Below, piece after piece: positions 26,087 to 38,498 of a stretch of 64,000 nt of DNA. Both the position numbers and the translations under genes were made by a program. Below the pieces are notes generated by a model that made no database searches, was not told where the DNA came from, and was given only the letters and a program-made list of their open reading frames with translations. Numbering within the stretch: position 1 is the first letter of the stretch; each line of letters begins with the position of its first letter. Location: positions 62,001 to 126,000 of the forward strand of contig SJCO01000014.1 in NCBI GenBank assembly GCA_005217565.1, in the 5' to 3' direction. The stretch is from Puteibacter caeruleilacunae (GTDB lineage: Bacteria; Bacteroidota; Bacteroidia; Bacteroidales; Prolixibacteraceae).

Positions 26087-27193
26087 TTACTTAATCAGAC
26101 TGATAATCTTGTGAAAAAGCTCATTGTTGTTGTATATACCTTGAAACTGCTCTGCATGTGGGCCGCTTGTAAACACTGGGACTAAAGTTGCTGAATGTCC
26201 ATAGGTTGCAAAACTTGGTTCAATAATACTGTAATCATGCGAGTCATAATCATCTTTTGTCCCATTTTTGGCACCTAATGTGAATCCTCCTGTTTCATGA
26301 TCCGCAGTAACAATAACAAGTGTATTTTTATTTTTCTTCGCAAATTCAAGCGCTTCACCAACTGCTTTCTCAAAATCAAGAACCTCTTGTATGAGCATTT
26401 GTGATTTGTTTTTATGACCTGCAGCGTCAATTTGAGAACCTTCTACCATTAAGAAGAAACCATGTTTGTTTTGAGAAAGATAATCAAGGGCCATTTTTGT
26501 AGCGTCAGGAAGAAAATTATCCCGTCCTTCAACCTTTTTAGGCATACTCTCAGGAGGCATAAGATAACCATACTTCTTTGATGGCTTGTATTGTTTGGCA
26601 ATAAGTGTTTGAATTTCCATCTCAAAGCCATTCGCCTCGAGCAAGGGGATCAGATTCTTTCCATCTTTACGATCATTAAAATATGGGAGTCCACTACTAG
26701 CAAAGAAGTCGACATCAGAAGTGACCAGTTGCTCTGCTATTTCCTCTTGCTTATCACGTGAATCAATATGTGCGTAAAAGGCGGCCGGAGTAGCATGAGT
26801 AACCGAATAAGTAGCTACCAGACCGGTTTTATATCCAAGAGGTGATAATATTTCAACGATATTAGTAATTGCAGATGTATCTATCGGTGAAACTCCAATG
26901 GCTCCCTTATAGGTTCTTTGTCCTGTGGCAAAAGCTGTTGCTCCTGCGGCTGAGTCTGTAATCTTCGTATTTGTACAAGAAGTATTAATTAAACCGATAT
27001 GATTAAATTTAGAGAAACTAGGTTCTTGATCTCCATAGTAATATGCCGAAGAAAGTTGTGATAAACCCATGCCATCGCCAATAAGTAAAATCACATTAAG
27101 AGGTGGCTTATTTTCATTCTGTGTTGCCTCTGCTTTTGCTAAAAAAAAGAGCATAAGAATGGCTGTAATGAATAAGTATCGACTTGCTTTCAT
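26087..27193 (-). CDS. Secreted alkaline phosphatase (PhoA family)
   Basis: I place the start at 27193, where MKASRYLFITAILMLFFLAKAEA forms a signal peptide; the longer frame to 27286 adds an unrelated leader. The 368-residue enzyme has the metal site LLIGDGMG (Asp40), the nucleophile in TDSAAGATAFATG (Ser81), VEGSQIDAAGHKN and TADHETGGF, and a closing YGHSATLVPVF. All catalytic residues of the two-zinc phosphomonoesterase are present. It lies between susD and the GH151-like gene, so phosphate removal is part of this locus rather than a general phosphate-starvation function. Confidence 0.9.
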   Translation of the reverse strand: MKASRYLFITAILMLFFLAKAEATQNENKPPLNVILLIGDGMGLSQLSSAYYYGDQEPSFSKFNHIGLINTSCTNTKITDSAAGATAFATGQRTYKGAIGVSPIDTSAITNIVEILSPLGYKTGLVATYSVTHATPAAFYAHIDSRDKQEEIAEQLVTSDVDFFASSGLPYFNDRKDGKNLIPLLEANGFEMEIQTLIAKQYKPSKKYGYLMPPESMPKKVEGRDNFLPDATKMALDYLSQNKHGFFLMVEGSQIDAAGHKNKSQMLIQEVLDFEKAVGEALEFAKKNKNTLVIVTADHETGGFTLGAKNGTKDDYDSHDYSIIEPSFATYGHSATLVPVFTSGPHAEQFQGIYNNNELFHKIISLIK

Positions 27194-27297
27194 TATTAAA
27201 TGTTTTGAATAAATGCTGTAAAGATTAGAACTCCTGTAAATTAGGAGAGATGATATGAGGCCACATCTTAAAAAACATGGCCCCATATGTTGTTATA

Positions 27298-28812
27298 CTA
27301 CCAACCTTCGTTTTGGGTTAGTGTTCCTTTGCTATTCTCAATTTCATGAGGTGGAATAGGCCATACATGATGAATACTAGGATCGAAATGAGGACGTGCT
27401 GGCCACACTTCTTGTCCTTGAGAACCATGCAATGGTTTTGCATAGTTTTCATCAGCATCACCCCAGCGGACTAAATCGTAATGACGATCTGTCCACTCAC
27501 CAGCAAGCTCACATCTTCGTTCATGCTTTACATCTTCCATTGTACAGTTGCTTTTTGCAGGAAGCCCTGCTCTGGCTCTGATAATATTAATTGGATCATC
27601 ACAATTTTTTCCTTGCATTGCCAAAGCTTCAGCTTTGAACAGATAAATCTCGGCATAGCGAAGTAATGGTAACCATAAGTCGGTACTAATTGGCCATGAA
27701 CCAATGGTGTTTCCTATAGGATTAGCATTGGCAAACGGTTCTCTGTATTTACCGAACATATAACCTGTAACATTATTCGATGATTGATACCAAGTGAATG
27801 GTTCTCCAAAATACTGGAATACATCTCCATCTTTGAAAATAGTCCAGTCTCTACGCTCGTCTCCCTCTTCATATTCATCGAATAGCTCTTTAGTAGGTTG
27901 GAAATATCCCCAGCCGTTGATTTTTCCCCAACCTTTGTTTTCCCAGGCTACAACAGCAAACATACTACCTTCGCGCTCACTTGATACAACCGACCACATG
28001 TACTCTGGTCCTGTGTTATTGGCAATTTTGAAAGCATCTTCATATTTTTCTTCAAGCGCATGTTTTCCTGATGCGATAATCTGATCACATACTTTTTCTG
28101 CTTCACTCCAATATTGAGCATCGTATTGAGCCAGGTAAATGTATGTTCGTGCAAGATAACCAAGAGCAGCAGTTTTGTGCGCACGTCCATAATCATGAGC
28201 AGCATAAGTTTCAAAGTAAGGCAGTAATTCAGCTGCTTTCTTCAACTCATCAGCAATGAATAAATAATTCGATGCAACATTAGGCTCTCGTTCTATATAG
28301 TAATTCGATGGATCTTCCCGATCAAGAATAGGAATACCTGCTCTATGATCTCCATAATGGTAAGCCAATTCGAGATACATCACACTAGCAACAAAGTGTG
28401 CTTCACCAAGAATCCTATTCTTTAATGAATTGTCAATTTCCATTGCAGGAACATTGCGAAGCACATCATTACATCTCTTAATTACCTGATATTTTAACTG
28501 CCAAACATTGTTTGTATAGCCTTCATTACCGGTGCAATAGAAGTTTTTGATATTGTCAGGGTCAGACTTAATACGTCCGGTTACCATATCATCAGAGGCA
28601 TTGACATACCAATAGAATCCTCTACCATATTGACGTAAGTGTCCGAAATTAGCATATATCGCATTTACTGCAGCAATTGCATCTGACTCGGTTTTCCAAA
28701 AGACCGCATTTGAAGGAGCTCCATTAGGTTCTTTCTCAAGAAAGTCTTCACTACAGCCGAAGAATGTAATTCCAATTAGTAAGGCGAAAATGTATCTTAT
28801 ATCTTTTTTCAT
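27298..28812 (-). CDS. susD: SusD/RagB-family outer-membrane glycan-binding lipoprotein
   Basis: This 504-residue protein has a lipobox (ITFFGCSEDF, Cys20) followed by the SusD start FLEKEPNGAP. TPR-like helices and C-terminal motifs such as YLFKAEALAM, IIRARAGLP and DRHYDLVRWGDADENYAKPL identify the SusD/RagB family. It acts at the cell surface as the lid of the SusC transporter, capturing oligosaccharides. It is 20 bases downstream of the susC-like gene, as in essentially all Bacteroidota pairs. The ligand is not readable but should be fucose- and phosphate-bearing given the neighbours. Confidence 0.95.
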   Translation of the reverse strand: MKKDIRYIFALLIGITFFGCSEDFLEKEPNGAPSNAVFWKTESDAIAAVNAIYANFGHLRQYGRGFYWYVNASDDMVTGRIKSDPDNIKNFYCTGNEGYTNNVWQLKYQVIKRCNDVLRNVPAMEIDNSLKNRILGEAHFVASVMYLELAYHYGDHRAGIPILDREDPSNYYIEREPNVASNYLFIADELKKAAELLPYFETYAAHDYGRAHKTAALGYLARTYIYLAQYDAQYWSEAEKVCDQIIASGKHALEEKYEDAFKIANNTGPEYMWSVVSSEREGSMFAVVAWENKGWGKINGWGYFQPTKELFDEYEEGDERRDWTIFKDGDVFQYFGEPFTWYQSSNNVTGYMFGKYREPFANANPIGNTIGSWPISTDLWLPLLRYAEIYLFKAEALAMQGKNCDDPINIIRARAGLPAKSNCTMEDVKHERRCELAGEWTDRHYDLVRWGDADENYAKPLHGSQGQEVWPARPHFDPSIHHVWPIPPHEIENSKGTLTQNEGW

Positions 28813-28832
28813 CTTTTCTGTTTTTAGTTGAT

Positions 28833-31800
28833 TTAGAAACTTACGTTAATACCCATGATTAGAGTGCGAGCTACAGGATATTTTCCTTTATCAATACCTC
28901 TGTTACCAATTTCAGGATCCATTCCTGTGTATCCCGAAAGAGTCAAAAGATTCTGAGCACTAATGTATAATCGAAGATCACCAATCCCTAACGGCTTTAT
29001 CTTTTCCTGGGGTACGGTGTAGCCTAAGGTTACGTTCTTTATACGCATATATGATCCATTCTCAAGATACCAATCAGAGGTTGTTCCAAAGTTGTTATTC
29101 TCGTCTTTTAACGATACTATTGGAATATCAGAACCTGTGTTTGAAGGCGACCAGGCATTTAATACTTCATCAACCATGTTATATCCAAGTGATGGTCGGT
29201 ACATCGAGTATTTTAAACCATTGAATAGTTTTACTCCAGTTGCTCCCTGAACAAACATTGAGAAATCCCAATCGCGATAGTTTAGTGATGCATTTAATCC
29301 AAAGGTGAAATCAGGCCAGGCATCCCCAGCAATATATCTGTCCTCATCATTAAGAGTACCATCACCATTAAGGTCGCTAAATCTTAAATCACCCGGTTTT
29401 GCTAATGGTTGCAATAGCTCTCCATTGCTGTTTTTGTGTGCTTGAACTTCTGCATCAGATTGGAAGATTCCATCGTTCTTGTAGACATAGAAAGAATATA
29501 AAGGTGAGCCCACTTGCGTACGCAGCGGCATCAATACACCCCTTATTCCATCGCCATGATTAATGAAGGTTTCTTCACCAAGACTAGTTACTTCGTTTTT
29601 GATTCGCGAAATACTTGCAGTAATATCATACTTTAGAGGCTTTTCTCTTTCACTATAGGTGAATGAAAATTCAAATCCTTGATTTTTTACAGCACCTACA
29701 TTAACCCATGGGGCATTATTTACACCAGCAAGACTTGATAGGAGCTTTCTCATAAGCATATCTTCTGTTTCCTTGTAGAAGTAATCGGCAACGATATTGA
29801 ACTTCCCGTTGTATAATGATAAATCTAATCCTAAGTTCGTTTGATTAGTAACCTCCCACTTTAGATCAGGATTTGAAATTCCGTCTTGAACCAATCCATT
29901 CTGCCAGTCAGGATTTTCACCAAGAAATGCATATACTTTAGAGAGATTCACATTGGTAGCATAATCAGACAATGCTCCTAGATTACCTATTTTACCCCAA
30001 CTACCACGTAGCTTTAGATTGCTAATTGCTGGATGATCGTTTAGGAATGACTCTTCACTCATTCTCCATGCTGCAGATAACGCAGGATATACTCCCCAAC
30101 GGTTATTTGACGTTAGTTTAGATGTTCCATCGCGTCTAACATTTGCTGTAAGAAGATATTTATTCTTGTACGCATAATTTACACGACCTAAGAATGAAAT
30201 AAGTGAATTCTCTCGCTTATAATCTGTTGGTTTGATATCGAATAGCGTGGCATTGTCAAAGTAGCGTGCATACGCATCTTCGATTGGGAACTGACGTGCA
30301 GCCGCGGTGAATCCTTTGTATTCATTCTCTTGTGCAGTATAACCCACCATTGCAGTTAAATTGTGATCTTCACCAATCATTGTATTATAGGTTAAAGTTT
30401 GCTCAGTAACCCAGGAAAAGTTGGTGTATGATACATAACGAAGACTGTTTTCATCAAATATTTTACCCGGTTCAAGTTGTCTTGATGAGAACTGTTTATT
30501 GGTTGCCTTTTCATAGTTAAGACTTAAGTTCGATTTGAACTTTAATCCTTCAATAATTTCATATTCTATAAATGCATTACCTCCAACAATAATATTATCG
30601 GTTTTGTTATCAAGTCTTTTGAGCAACGCAACAGGATTAATTAAGTCTCCATATGATCCTGTCCATGGTGATCCTGGATCAGTAACACCACTAAAGGTTG
30701 TTTGAGTCTCATCGGTATATACTTTTGCTGAGGCAGGGTAGGCCAGGGCAGAGAAAATTGCTCCAGCATATTCATCATCTGTAGTTGCTGATTGCCCGTT
30801 TCCTGATCCTAACGATAGATTCTGCCCAAAAGTAATCTTATCAGATATTTTGTGCTCAGAATTGATCCTGAAGTTATAGTCATCCTGGAATGTGTTTAAT
30901 AGTACTCCTTCCGTTTTTTGATAACTTCCTGAGATATAGAATGAACTATAATCTCCCGCTCCACTAACACTTACGGTATGTTTCTGGATGACTCCACTTC
31001 TGAAGATCTCATCTATCCAGTCGGTTCTGGTTGTGCGTGCATCAGGATTCAGTGATGGATTAAACACATCAGGTCGATCAACTCCGGCATTGTCGGCTGC
31101 AAGATTGTATACATCAGCCATTTGTGCTTGGTTTAGTGGATTGTAAAGATTGGAAGCTTGTTGAATTCCATAGTATGAGTTTAACTTGATGACTGGTTTT
31201 CCTTTAACCCCTTTCTTGGTTGTAACCATAATCACACCAGCAGCAGCACGAGCTCCATATATCGCAGCAGAAGCTGCATCTTTCAGAACTGTTATTGTTT
31301 CTATATCTTCAGGATTAACAGGAACAGAAGTGATACTACCATCAACAATCCATAACGGTTCTTCATTTGACAATGTACCTATACCTCGAATACGTACAGA
31401 TGGTTTGCTTGTTGGATCTCCACCATTGCTTACTACTGTTACCCCAGCAACATTACCCTGTAGAGCTTCCGCTACATTTTTTACAGGACGATCGCCAACC
31501 TCTTCAAGCGAGAAGTTTGATACAGCACCCGTTAAGTCACTTTTTTTCATCGTTCCATAACCTACAGCTACAACTTCTTCAAGACCGATAGCACTTGCAC
31601 TTAGTGTTACATTGATTTTTGTTTGATTACCTATTTCAATTTCTTGCGTAGTCATACCCACAAATGAAAAAGAAATAGATTCAGCACCAGCAGGTACTTG
31701 TAAGGTGTAATTGCCATCAAAATCGGTTGTGATACCTATGGTCGTTCCCTTTACAAATACCGAAACTCCGGGAAGTGGCTGACCTTCTTGATCGACAACC

Positions 31801-32213
31801 TTACCTTTGATTTCTTTACCTTCCTGTAAAGCATCTCCCGGCTTTTTTGTCGTAATTAAAATGTATTTATCAATTATACTGTAAGAATGTGTTTGCAAAT
31901 CAAGAACCTGCTTTAAGATATTCTCAAGTGTTTCATTGTTAACTTTAACAGAGACCAGTTTTGTGTCGTCAAGAACATCTTTATTGTACGCAAAACGATA
32001 TCCTGTCTGTCCCTCAAGTTGAAGAAAGACTTCGTTGATCGTTTTCTCTTCTATGTCCATTGACCAACGTGTGTTTTGTGAAAAACTGTTGGCCGATAAG
32101 CCGATAAAAGATGTTAGCATTAATAGGACTACTATTCTCATGATTCTTGTAATTTTCTTAAAGTTAGGATGTACTACTCCCTCCCAAGCTTTGTACAATC
32201 TTAGTTTTTTCAT
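28833..32213 (-). CDS. susC: SusC/RagA TonB-dependent outer-membrane transporter with STN domain
   Basis: This 1126-residue protein has an N-terminal leader, a secretin/TonB N-terminal (STN) domain (about 55-110; WSMDIEEKTINEVFLQLEGQ), a carboxypeptidase-regulatory-like domain (about 137-215), the plug starting LEEVVAVGYGTMKKSDLTGAV, and a 22-strand barrel ending YPVARTLIMGINVSF. The STN domain is the hallmark of transporters that signal through FecR to an ECF sigma factor, and both are encoded directly upstream. It imports glycan fragments into the periplasm with TonB energy. It is full length with no sign of damage. Confidence 0.96.
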   Translation of the reverse strand: MKKLRLYKAWEGVVHPNFKKITRIMRIVVLLMLTSFIGLSANSFSQNTRWSMDIEEKTINEVFLQLEGQTGYRFAYNKDVLDDTKLVSVKVNNETLENILKQVLDLQTHSYSIIDKYILITTKKPGDALQEGKEIKGKVVDQEGQPLPGVSVFVKGTTIGITTDFDGNYTLQVPAGAESISFSFVGMTTQEIEIGNQTKINVTLSASAIGLEEVVAVGYGTMKKSDLTGAVSNFSLEEVGDRPVKNVAEALQGNVAGVTVVSNGGDPTSKPSVRIRGIGTLSNEEPLWIVDGSITSVPVNPEDIETITVLKDAASAAIYGARAAAGVIMVTTKKGVKGKPVIKLNSYYGIQQASNLYNPLNQAQMADVYNLAADNAGVDRPDVFNPSLNPDARTTRTDWIDEIFRSGVIQKHTVSVSGAGDYSSFYISGSYQKTEGVLLNTFQDDYNFRINSEHKISDKITFGQNLSLGSGNGQSATTDDEYAGAIFSALAYPASAKVYTDETQTTFSGVTDPGSPWTGSYGDLINPVALLKRLDNKTDNIIVGGNAFIEYEIIEGLKFKSNLSLNYEKATNKQFSSRQLEPGKIFDENSLRYVSYTNFSWVTEQTLTYNTMIGEDHNLTAMVGYTAQENEYKGFTAAARQFPIEDAYARYFDNATLFDIKPTDYKRENSLISFLGRVNYAYKNKYLLTANVRRDGTSKLTSNNRWGVYPALSAAWRMSEESFLNDHPAISNLKLRGSWGKIGNLGALSDYATNVNLSKVYAFLGENPDWQNGLVQDGISNPDLKWEVTNQTNLGLDLSLYNGKFNIVADYFYKETEDMLMRKLLSSLAGVNNAPWVNVGAVKNQGFEFSFTYSEREKPLKYDITASISRIKNEVTSLGEETFINHGDGIRGVLMPLRTQVGSPLYSFYVYKNDGIFQSDAEVQAHKNSNGELLQPLAKPGDLRFSDLNGDGTLNDEDRYIAGDAWPDFTFGLNASLNYRDWDFSMFVQGATGVKLFNGLKYSMYRPSLGYNMVDEVLNAWSPSNTGSDIPIVSLKDENNNFGTTSDWYLENGSYMRIKNVTLGYTVPQEKIKPLGIGDLRLYISAQNLLTLSGYTGMDPEIGNRGIDKGKYPVARTLIMGINVSF

Positions 32214-32254
32214 AAATTTGTGTGGTTTAAATTTTTATTTAAATCAAATAGCAT

Positions 32255-32290
32255 AAGAGGACGGTCTTCCGGCAAGTTGCCCGTCTTCTT
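32255..32290 (-). promoter_or_regulatory. Hairpin in the leader of the susC-like gene
   Basis: AAGAGGACGG (32255-32264) pairs with CCGTCTTCTT (32281-32290), with one wobble. An alternative inner pairing GGCAA/TTGCC (32271-32275 with 32277-32281) shares bases with it. It lies in the 103-base gap between the FecR and SusC genes. It lacks a T-run, so it could be a processing or attenuation structure rather than a terminator. Confidence 0.35.
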
Positions 32291-32316
32291 CTTTTTAAGA
32301 GTTTGTTTCCAGTGTA

Positions 32317-33315
32317 TTACATAGGCTTCTTTTTTAGGATTATTACTTTCTCTGATTCTTTTTTAGTTTCTATATTTAGGATTTGCTCAATAATTTCCAG
32401 AAAACGATCGAGTGATTCGTTTGCTTTCAATCTTACCGTTAGTGTTTCATTCTTGAATTCCTTCGGATTATATTTTATTTTGACGTTGTACCATCGTTCG
32501 GCTTTTGCTACTACTTCTTCAATCTTTGCATCTTCAAACGATAATTGTTTCTTTCGCCATGCTCCAACAGCCGCAATATTAGCTTTAGATGTTTTAAAGA
32601 TCCCTTTCTTAGGAGAATAGCGAATTGTTTCTCCGGGTTTTAGTATTTCAGAGACTTTACTAATGGCATGTTTCTCGGAAGTGATTTCTACACTTCCTTC
32701 ATATAATGTTGTTTCCTGAATATCATCGCCTGAATACGCATTTACATTGAACTCTGTTCCGAGAGCTTTTACATTTATATCCCCCAGATTTACAATAAAT
32801 GGTAGTTTAGGATTCTTAAAAACATCAAAATATGCTTCTCCATTAACTTTAATCCTTCGGTTGTTTTTGTTGTAATTTGCATTATAACTGATTGTTGTTC
32901 CTACATTTAGCCATGCTGTCGTTCCATCAGGAAGTGTAATCGTTGTTTGCTCAGCTTTTGCTGTATTTATTGTATATAGCTGTTTGCTTCCTGTGTAGTT
33001 TTGGTAGTTAAGCCAAATAGCATATAGTGTAAGTGGAATCAATAGTATCGCTGCGTATTTCTGCGCGAATGTAACAATACGAGTTAGCCTATTTCTCTTT
33101 TGCTTAATCTGATTGATTCTTTCCCATATTGAATCAACACTCATGTCAGTGTCGACAGATGATGCATCTTCCCATGTTTTTTGCATATAAGCATCTACCT
33201 CCTTTTTATTTCCATCTTCCGTGAGAAGAAGGTCAAGATCGTGCATCTCTTGTCGTGTTAATGCCTTATTTTTAAATACTAATTCAATAAGGTATTTAAT
33301 GTTGTTTTCAGACAT
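32317..33315 (-). CDS. FecR-family anti-sigma factor
   Basis: This 332-residue protein has a cytoplasmic N-terminal part (about 1-85; DLLLTEDGNKKEVDAYMQKTWED), a single transmembrane helix (about 88-108), and a periplasmic FecR domain (about 115-220; TTITLPDGTTAWLNVGTTISY and GEAYFDVFKNPKLPFIV) with a C-terminal STN-like domain. It holds the ECF sigma factor inactive until the STN domain of the SusC-like transporter signals substrate binding. It sits between sigma and susC with about 104 bases on each side. Confidence 0.94.
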   Translation of the reverse strand: MSENNIKYLIELVFKNKALTRQEMHDLDLLLTEDGNKKEVDAYMQKTWEDASSVDTDMSVDSIWERINQIKQKRNRLTRIVTFAQKYAAILLIPLTLYAIWLNYQNYTGSKQLYTINTAKAEQTTITLPDGTTAWLNVGTTISYNANYNKNNRRIKVNGEAYFDVFKNPKLPFIVNLGDINVKALGTEFNVNAYSGDDIQETTLYEGSVEITSEKHAISKVSEILKPGETIRYSPKKGIFKTSKANIAAVGAWRKKQLSFEDAKIEEVVAKAERWYNVKIKYNPKEFKNETLTVRLKANESLDRFLEIIEQILNIETKKESEKVIILKKKPM

Positions 33316-33419
33316 CTGTAATCTGTTTAATTATCCTAACTAACCTTTAATACGGCTGACAAAATATTTCCCGTACTCTAAAAACAGATTTTTTACAAAA
33401 AAAGAGCAATGAAGATTGT

Positions 33420-34004
33420 TTATCCAAGGATAATTGGAAGAAGAATTAGTGAAGAGTATTTCTTTATTGCGCTGTTTATGATTGAATTAGCTTTGCGCAT
33501 GTTTTTGTCGACTGTATGCTCAGAGATATCAAGAATAGCTGCAATTTCATTGTATTTTTTCCCTTCAAGTTTGGCTAACTTGAATATTTCACGGGTTCTT
33601 TCCGGTAAATTATTAATGTTCTCGTATAAATATCTTTCAAACTCAAGATATTCAAAATTGTTCTCTGATGTGCGTTCTTGATCTCTATAGGTATCAAGAA
33701 TAGTTTCTATGTATTTTCTTTTTTGGATTAATTTACGAAGATGATCATACACCTGATTACGTGCTATTGTGTATATATAAGCATTAAGAGATTGTGAAAG
33801 ATCTATATTTTCTTTTGATAACCATAGCTTGATAAACACTTCTTGCACTATACCTTCTGCATCTTCTTTGATAGGAATACTTTGAGAAACAAATCCTAAT
33901 AATTTGCCTTTATATGATTCAAAGATTATCTCAAAGGCATTAGAATCTCCTTTTTTTAACCTTTTTATTAGTACATGATCAATATGTATGCTGCTTCCCT
34001 CCAT
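33420..34004 (-). CDS. ECF sigma factor of the glycan utilisation locus
   Basis: This 194-residue sigma factor has region 2 at about 10-90 (KKGDSNAFEIIFESYKGKL, QEVFIKLWL, LNAYIYTIARNQVYDHLRK) and region 4 at about 130-185 (LPERTREIFKLAKLEGKKYNEIAAILDISEHTVDKNMRKA). It belongs to the Bacteroidota group paired with FecR and STN-SusC. Such circuits in Bacteroides typically serve loci for host or complex O-linked glycans. It is the first gene of the minus-strand unit, with the GH97 terminator upstream isolating it from the preceding gene. Confidence 0.94.
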   Translation of the reverse strand: MEGSSIHIDHVLIKRLKKGDSNAFEIIFESYKGKLLGFVSQSIPIKEDAEGIVQEVFIKLWLSKENIDLSQSLNAYIYTIARNQVYDHLRKLIQKRKYIETILDTYRDQERTSENNFEYLEFERYLYENINNLPERTREIFKLAKLEGKKYNEIAAILDISEHTVDKNMRKANSIINSAIKKYSSLILLPIILG

Positions 34005-34073
34005 GCATTCCTTTAATAATAGAGGATACTAAAGTATGAAAAAGATTCCATTTTTAAGATTTTTAGCATAAAA

Positions 34074-34099
34074 AAGCAGGAGCCTTGTAACTCCTGCTT
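34074..34099 (-). terminator. Terminator of the GH97 gene
   Basis: AAGCAGGAG (34074-34082) pairs with CTCCTGCTT (34091-34099). On the minus strand it is followed by a T-run. It separates the GH97 transcript from the sigma factor operon. Confidence 0.85.
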
Positions 34100-34160
34100 T
34101 AATGCACACTTCTGGGGATTCATCTATCTCCCATTTATACTTGATATTTCGACTAAGAAT

Positions 34161-36693
<2,533 letters not shown>

Positions 36694-38361
36694 CTATCCC
36701 GGTAATCCCAACCTCATTACTTCTTGCTCAAATAAGTCGCGTTCAACAGCGGCTTTATTTCTTGCCTGTGTGCGATAGTTGTAAATAGTCGTTACAGAAT
36801 AGCGGAGGAACTCAGCAACCTGCGGACTTTCAGTAATGCCTAATCTGATTAGAGCAAATATTCGAAGCTCAGTATTGAGTAGTTCATCTTCTTTTAAGAT
36901 AATCTGATGATCACTTTTTAGTAGCGAGTTGAATTGTTCTACAAAATCAGGATAAAGCTTAAGGAAAGCCTTATCGAAATCAGCATAGAAAGTCTTCAGC
37001 TCATCGTCGACAATCTTCTTTGACTTGAGCATTTTTATTAGGTCTTCTTTGCCTGATGTCGTGGCTTTTCTGCGAATACTATTCCGATAATCATCAAGCT
37101 TGCCAATGTAGGTAGAGCAAAGTTTTAGGTATCTGGCGATGTATTCTTCTTGAAGAACATTTGACTTAACCAGTTTCTTGTTGATCTGCGAAACAAGCTC
37201 GTTGCTAGTCTTCAATTCCTGATTGGTCACGCGAAGCTTATTATTGATGTTTTTGATTTCCTGATTCGCTTGTGCCAGCTTGTTTTTTTGCTTCATCAAG
37301 AAGAATAATGAAAGCAGGAGTGCTAATGAAAGCAGACTGGCAATCCAGGTAAAATAGAGTATATTCTTGCGTTTTTGTTCGCGTAGTGAGGTAAAGGCAT
37401 CATCAATTACAGGTAATATTTCCAGTACCTCGAAGGTGCGCAAGCGAGCATTACTGTATATTGCATCTTCCAATGCCACTTTGATATATTGATATGCACG
37501 CTCTATATCTCCTGTTTGATACAGTAGTAACGCCAGTTCGCGCAAGGCTGCATTCTCTTTTACTGCTCCTTCAACATCCGAACGGGCCGATTGGGCGAGG
37601 TACTTTATCCAATTGAGTGTGTCAGGCTCAAATTGGAAGGTATTAGCCAGGGCATAGGCCGTGATGGCATAGTTGTGATCTTTTGCCTCAAGTGAACCTA
37701 GCTTATCTTTTAATAAAGTCCTTGCTTGCAGGTGATTACCTTGATCTACTTGTTGCTCAGCTAACACCACTGCATATAATGGATTCTGTTGATTGATCAG
37801 ACTGACCACAGTATCGATATGTGCAGCGCGTAAAGCGTTGTAATCGATTTTCGATGAACCATTACGTTGATATGAATGCATACTTCGGTAATAGGTTGCC
37901 ATTGAGGAGTGATATCTTACGAGTAGGGGATTGGGCAATTGCTCTTTTCTTAATTCATTAAGTGTATCAAGTGCCAAATGGTATAATCCGGCAAAAATAT
38001 ACGCTTCTGATAGCTGCAGTAACGCCTGATGTTGCCTGTCATCTTGTTCATTAGTCAACAGCAATGCTTGCTCGGCGTAGTGTAGTGCTGAATCAATATT
38101 AAAAGAGATGTATTGTTGTGATAATTTGTATGCTAAAGTATATTTCTCATTGATTGTGGTCTCCTGCAGGTAGTCTGCCCGAAGCTTGTTGAACTCTTCC
38201 TGACGCTCAACAGTGATGGACTCTCGCTCCTCAATAAAATGATCTAACTCTTTAAAAGCTTTCTTAGGTAATGATTTAGCGCCATAGCAATAGGTATTGC
38301 CCAACAAAGCCAGGACAAAGGTGAATAATGCTATTGCTGCGTATATGTTTTTTGTTCGCAT
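36694..38361 (-). CDS. SusR-like DUF6377 regulator (TPR, transmembrane, coiled coil, HTH)
   Basis: I place the start at 38361 (MRTKNIYAAIALFTFVLALLG, a signal or first membrane segment). The 555-residue protein has periplasmic TPR-like helices (about 30-320), a second membrane helix (about 335-360; ILYFTWIASLLSLALLLSLFFLM), a coiled coil (about 365-410) and a C-terminal region with DELLNTELRIFALIRLGITESPQVAEFLRYSVTTIYNYR, an HTH. This matches DUF6377 proteins such as the starch regulator SusR. It is adjacent to a GH97 gene, the usual partner of SusR in starch loci. It probably senses a glycan in the periplasm and activates transcription. Confidence 0.82.
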   Translation of the reverse strand: MRTKNIYAAIALFTFVLALLGNTYCYGAKSLPKKAFKELDHFIEERESITVERQEEFNKLRADYLQETTINEKYTLAYKLSQQYISFNIDSALHYAEQALLLTNEQDDRQHQALLQLSEAYIFAGLYHLALDTLNELRKEQLPNPLLVRYHSSMATYYRSMHSYQRNGSSKIDYNALRAAHIDTVVSLINQQNPLYAVVLAEQQVDQGNHLQARTLLKDKLGSLEAKDHNYAITAYALANTFQFEPDTLNWIKYLAQSARSDVEGAVKENAALRELALLLYQTGDIERAYQYIKVALEDAIYSNARLRTFEVLEILPVIDDAFTSLREQKRKNILYFTWIASLLSLALLLSLFFLMKQKNKLAQANQEIKNINNKLRVTNQELKTSNELVSQINKKLVKSNVLQEEYIARYLKLCSTYIGKLDDYRNSIRRKATTSGKEDLIKMLKSKKIVDDELKTFYADFDKAFLKLYPDFVEQFNSLLKSDHQIILKEDELLNTELRIFALIRLGITESPQVAEFLRYSVTTIYNYRTQARNKAAVERDLFEQEVMRLGLPG

Positions 38362-38498
38362 GTTAATGTGTCGTGTCTTTAAAACAAATATATGGAGTTT
38401 GATTGATATGAAAGTCATTGATACCGATAATTGAGACATATAAAAGCAACATGGAGAACAATGGAGGCAAATTAATCGTAGATTTGTATAAAAGTTAA

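Noticed and set aside
27194-27286. Longer start for the alkaline phosphatase
   Set aside because: The added 31 residues precede a standard signal peptide beginning at 27193.
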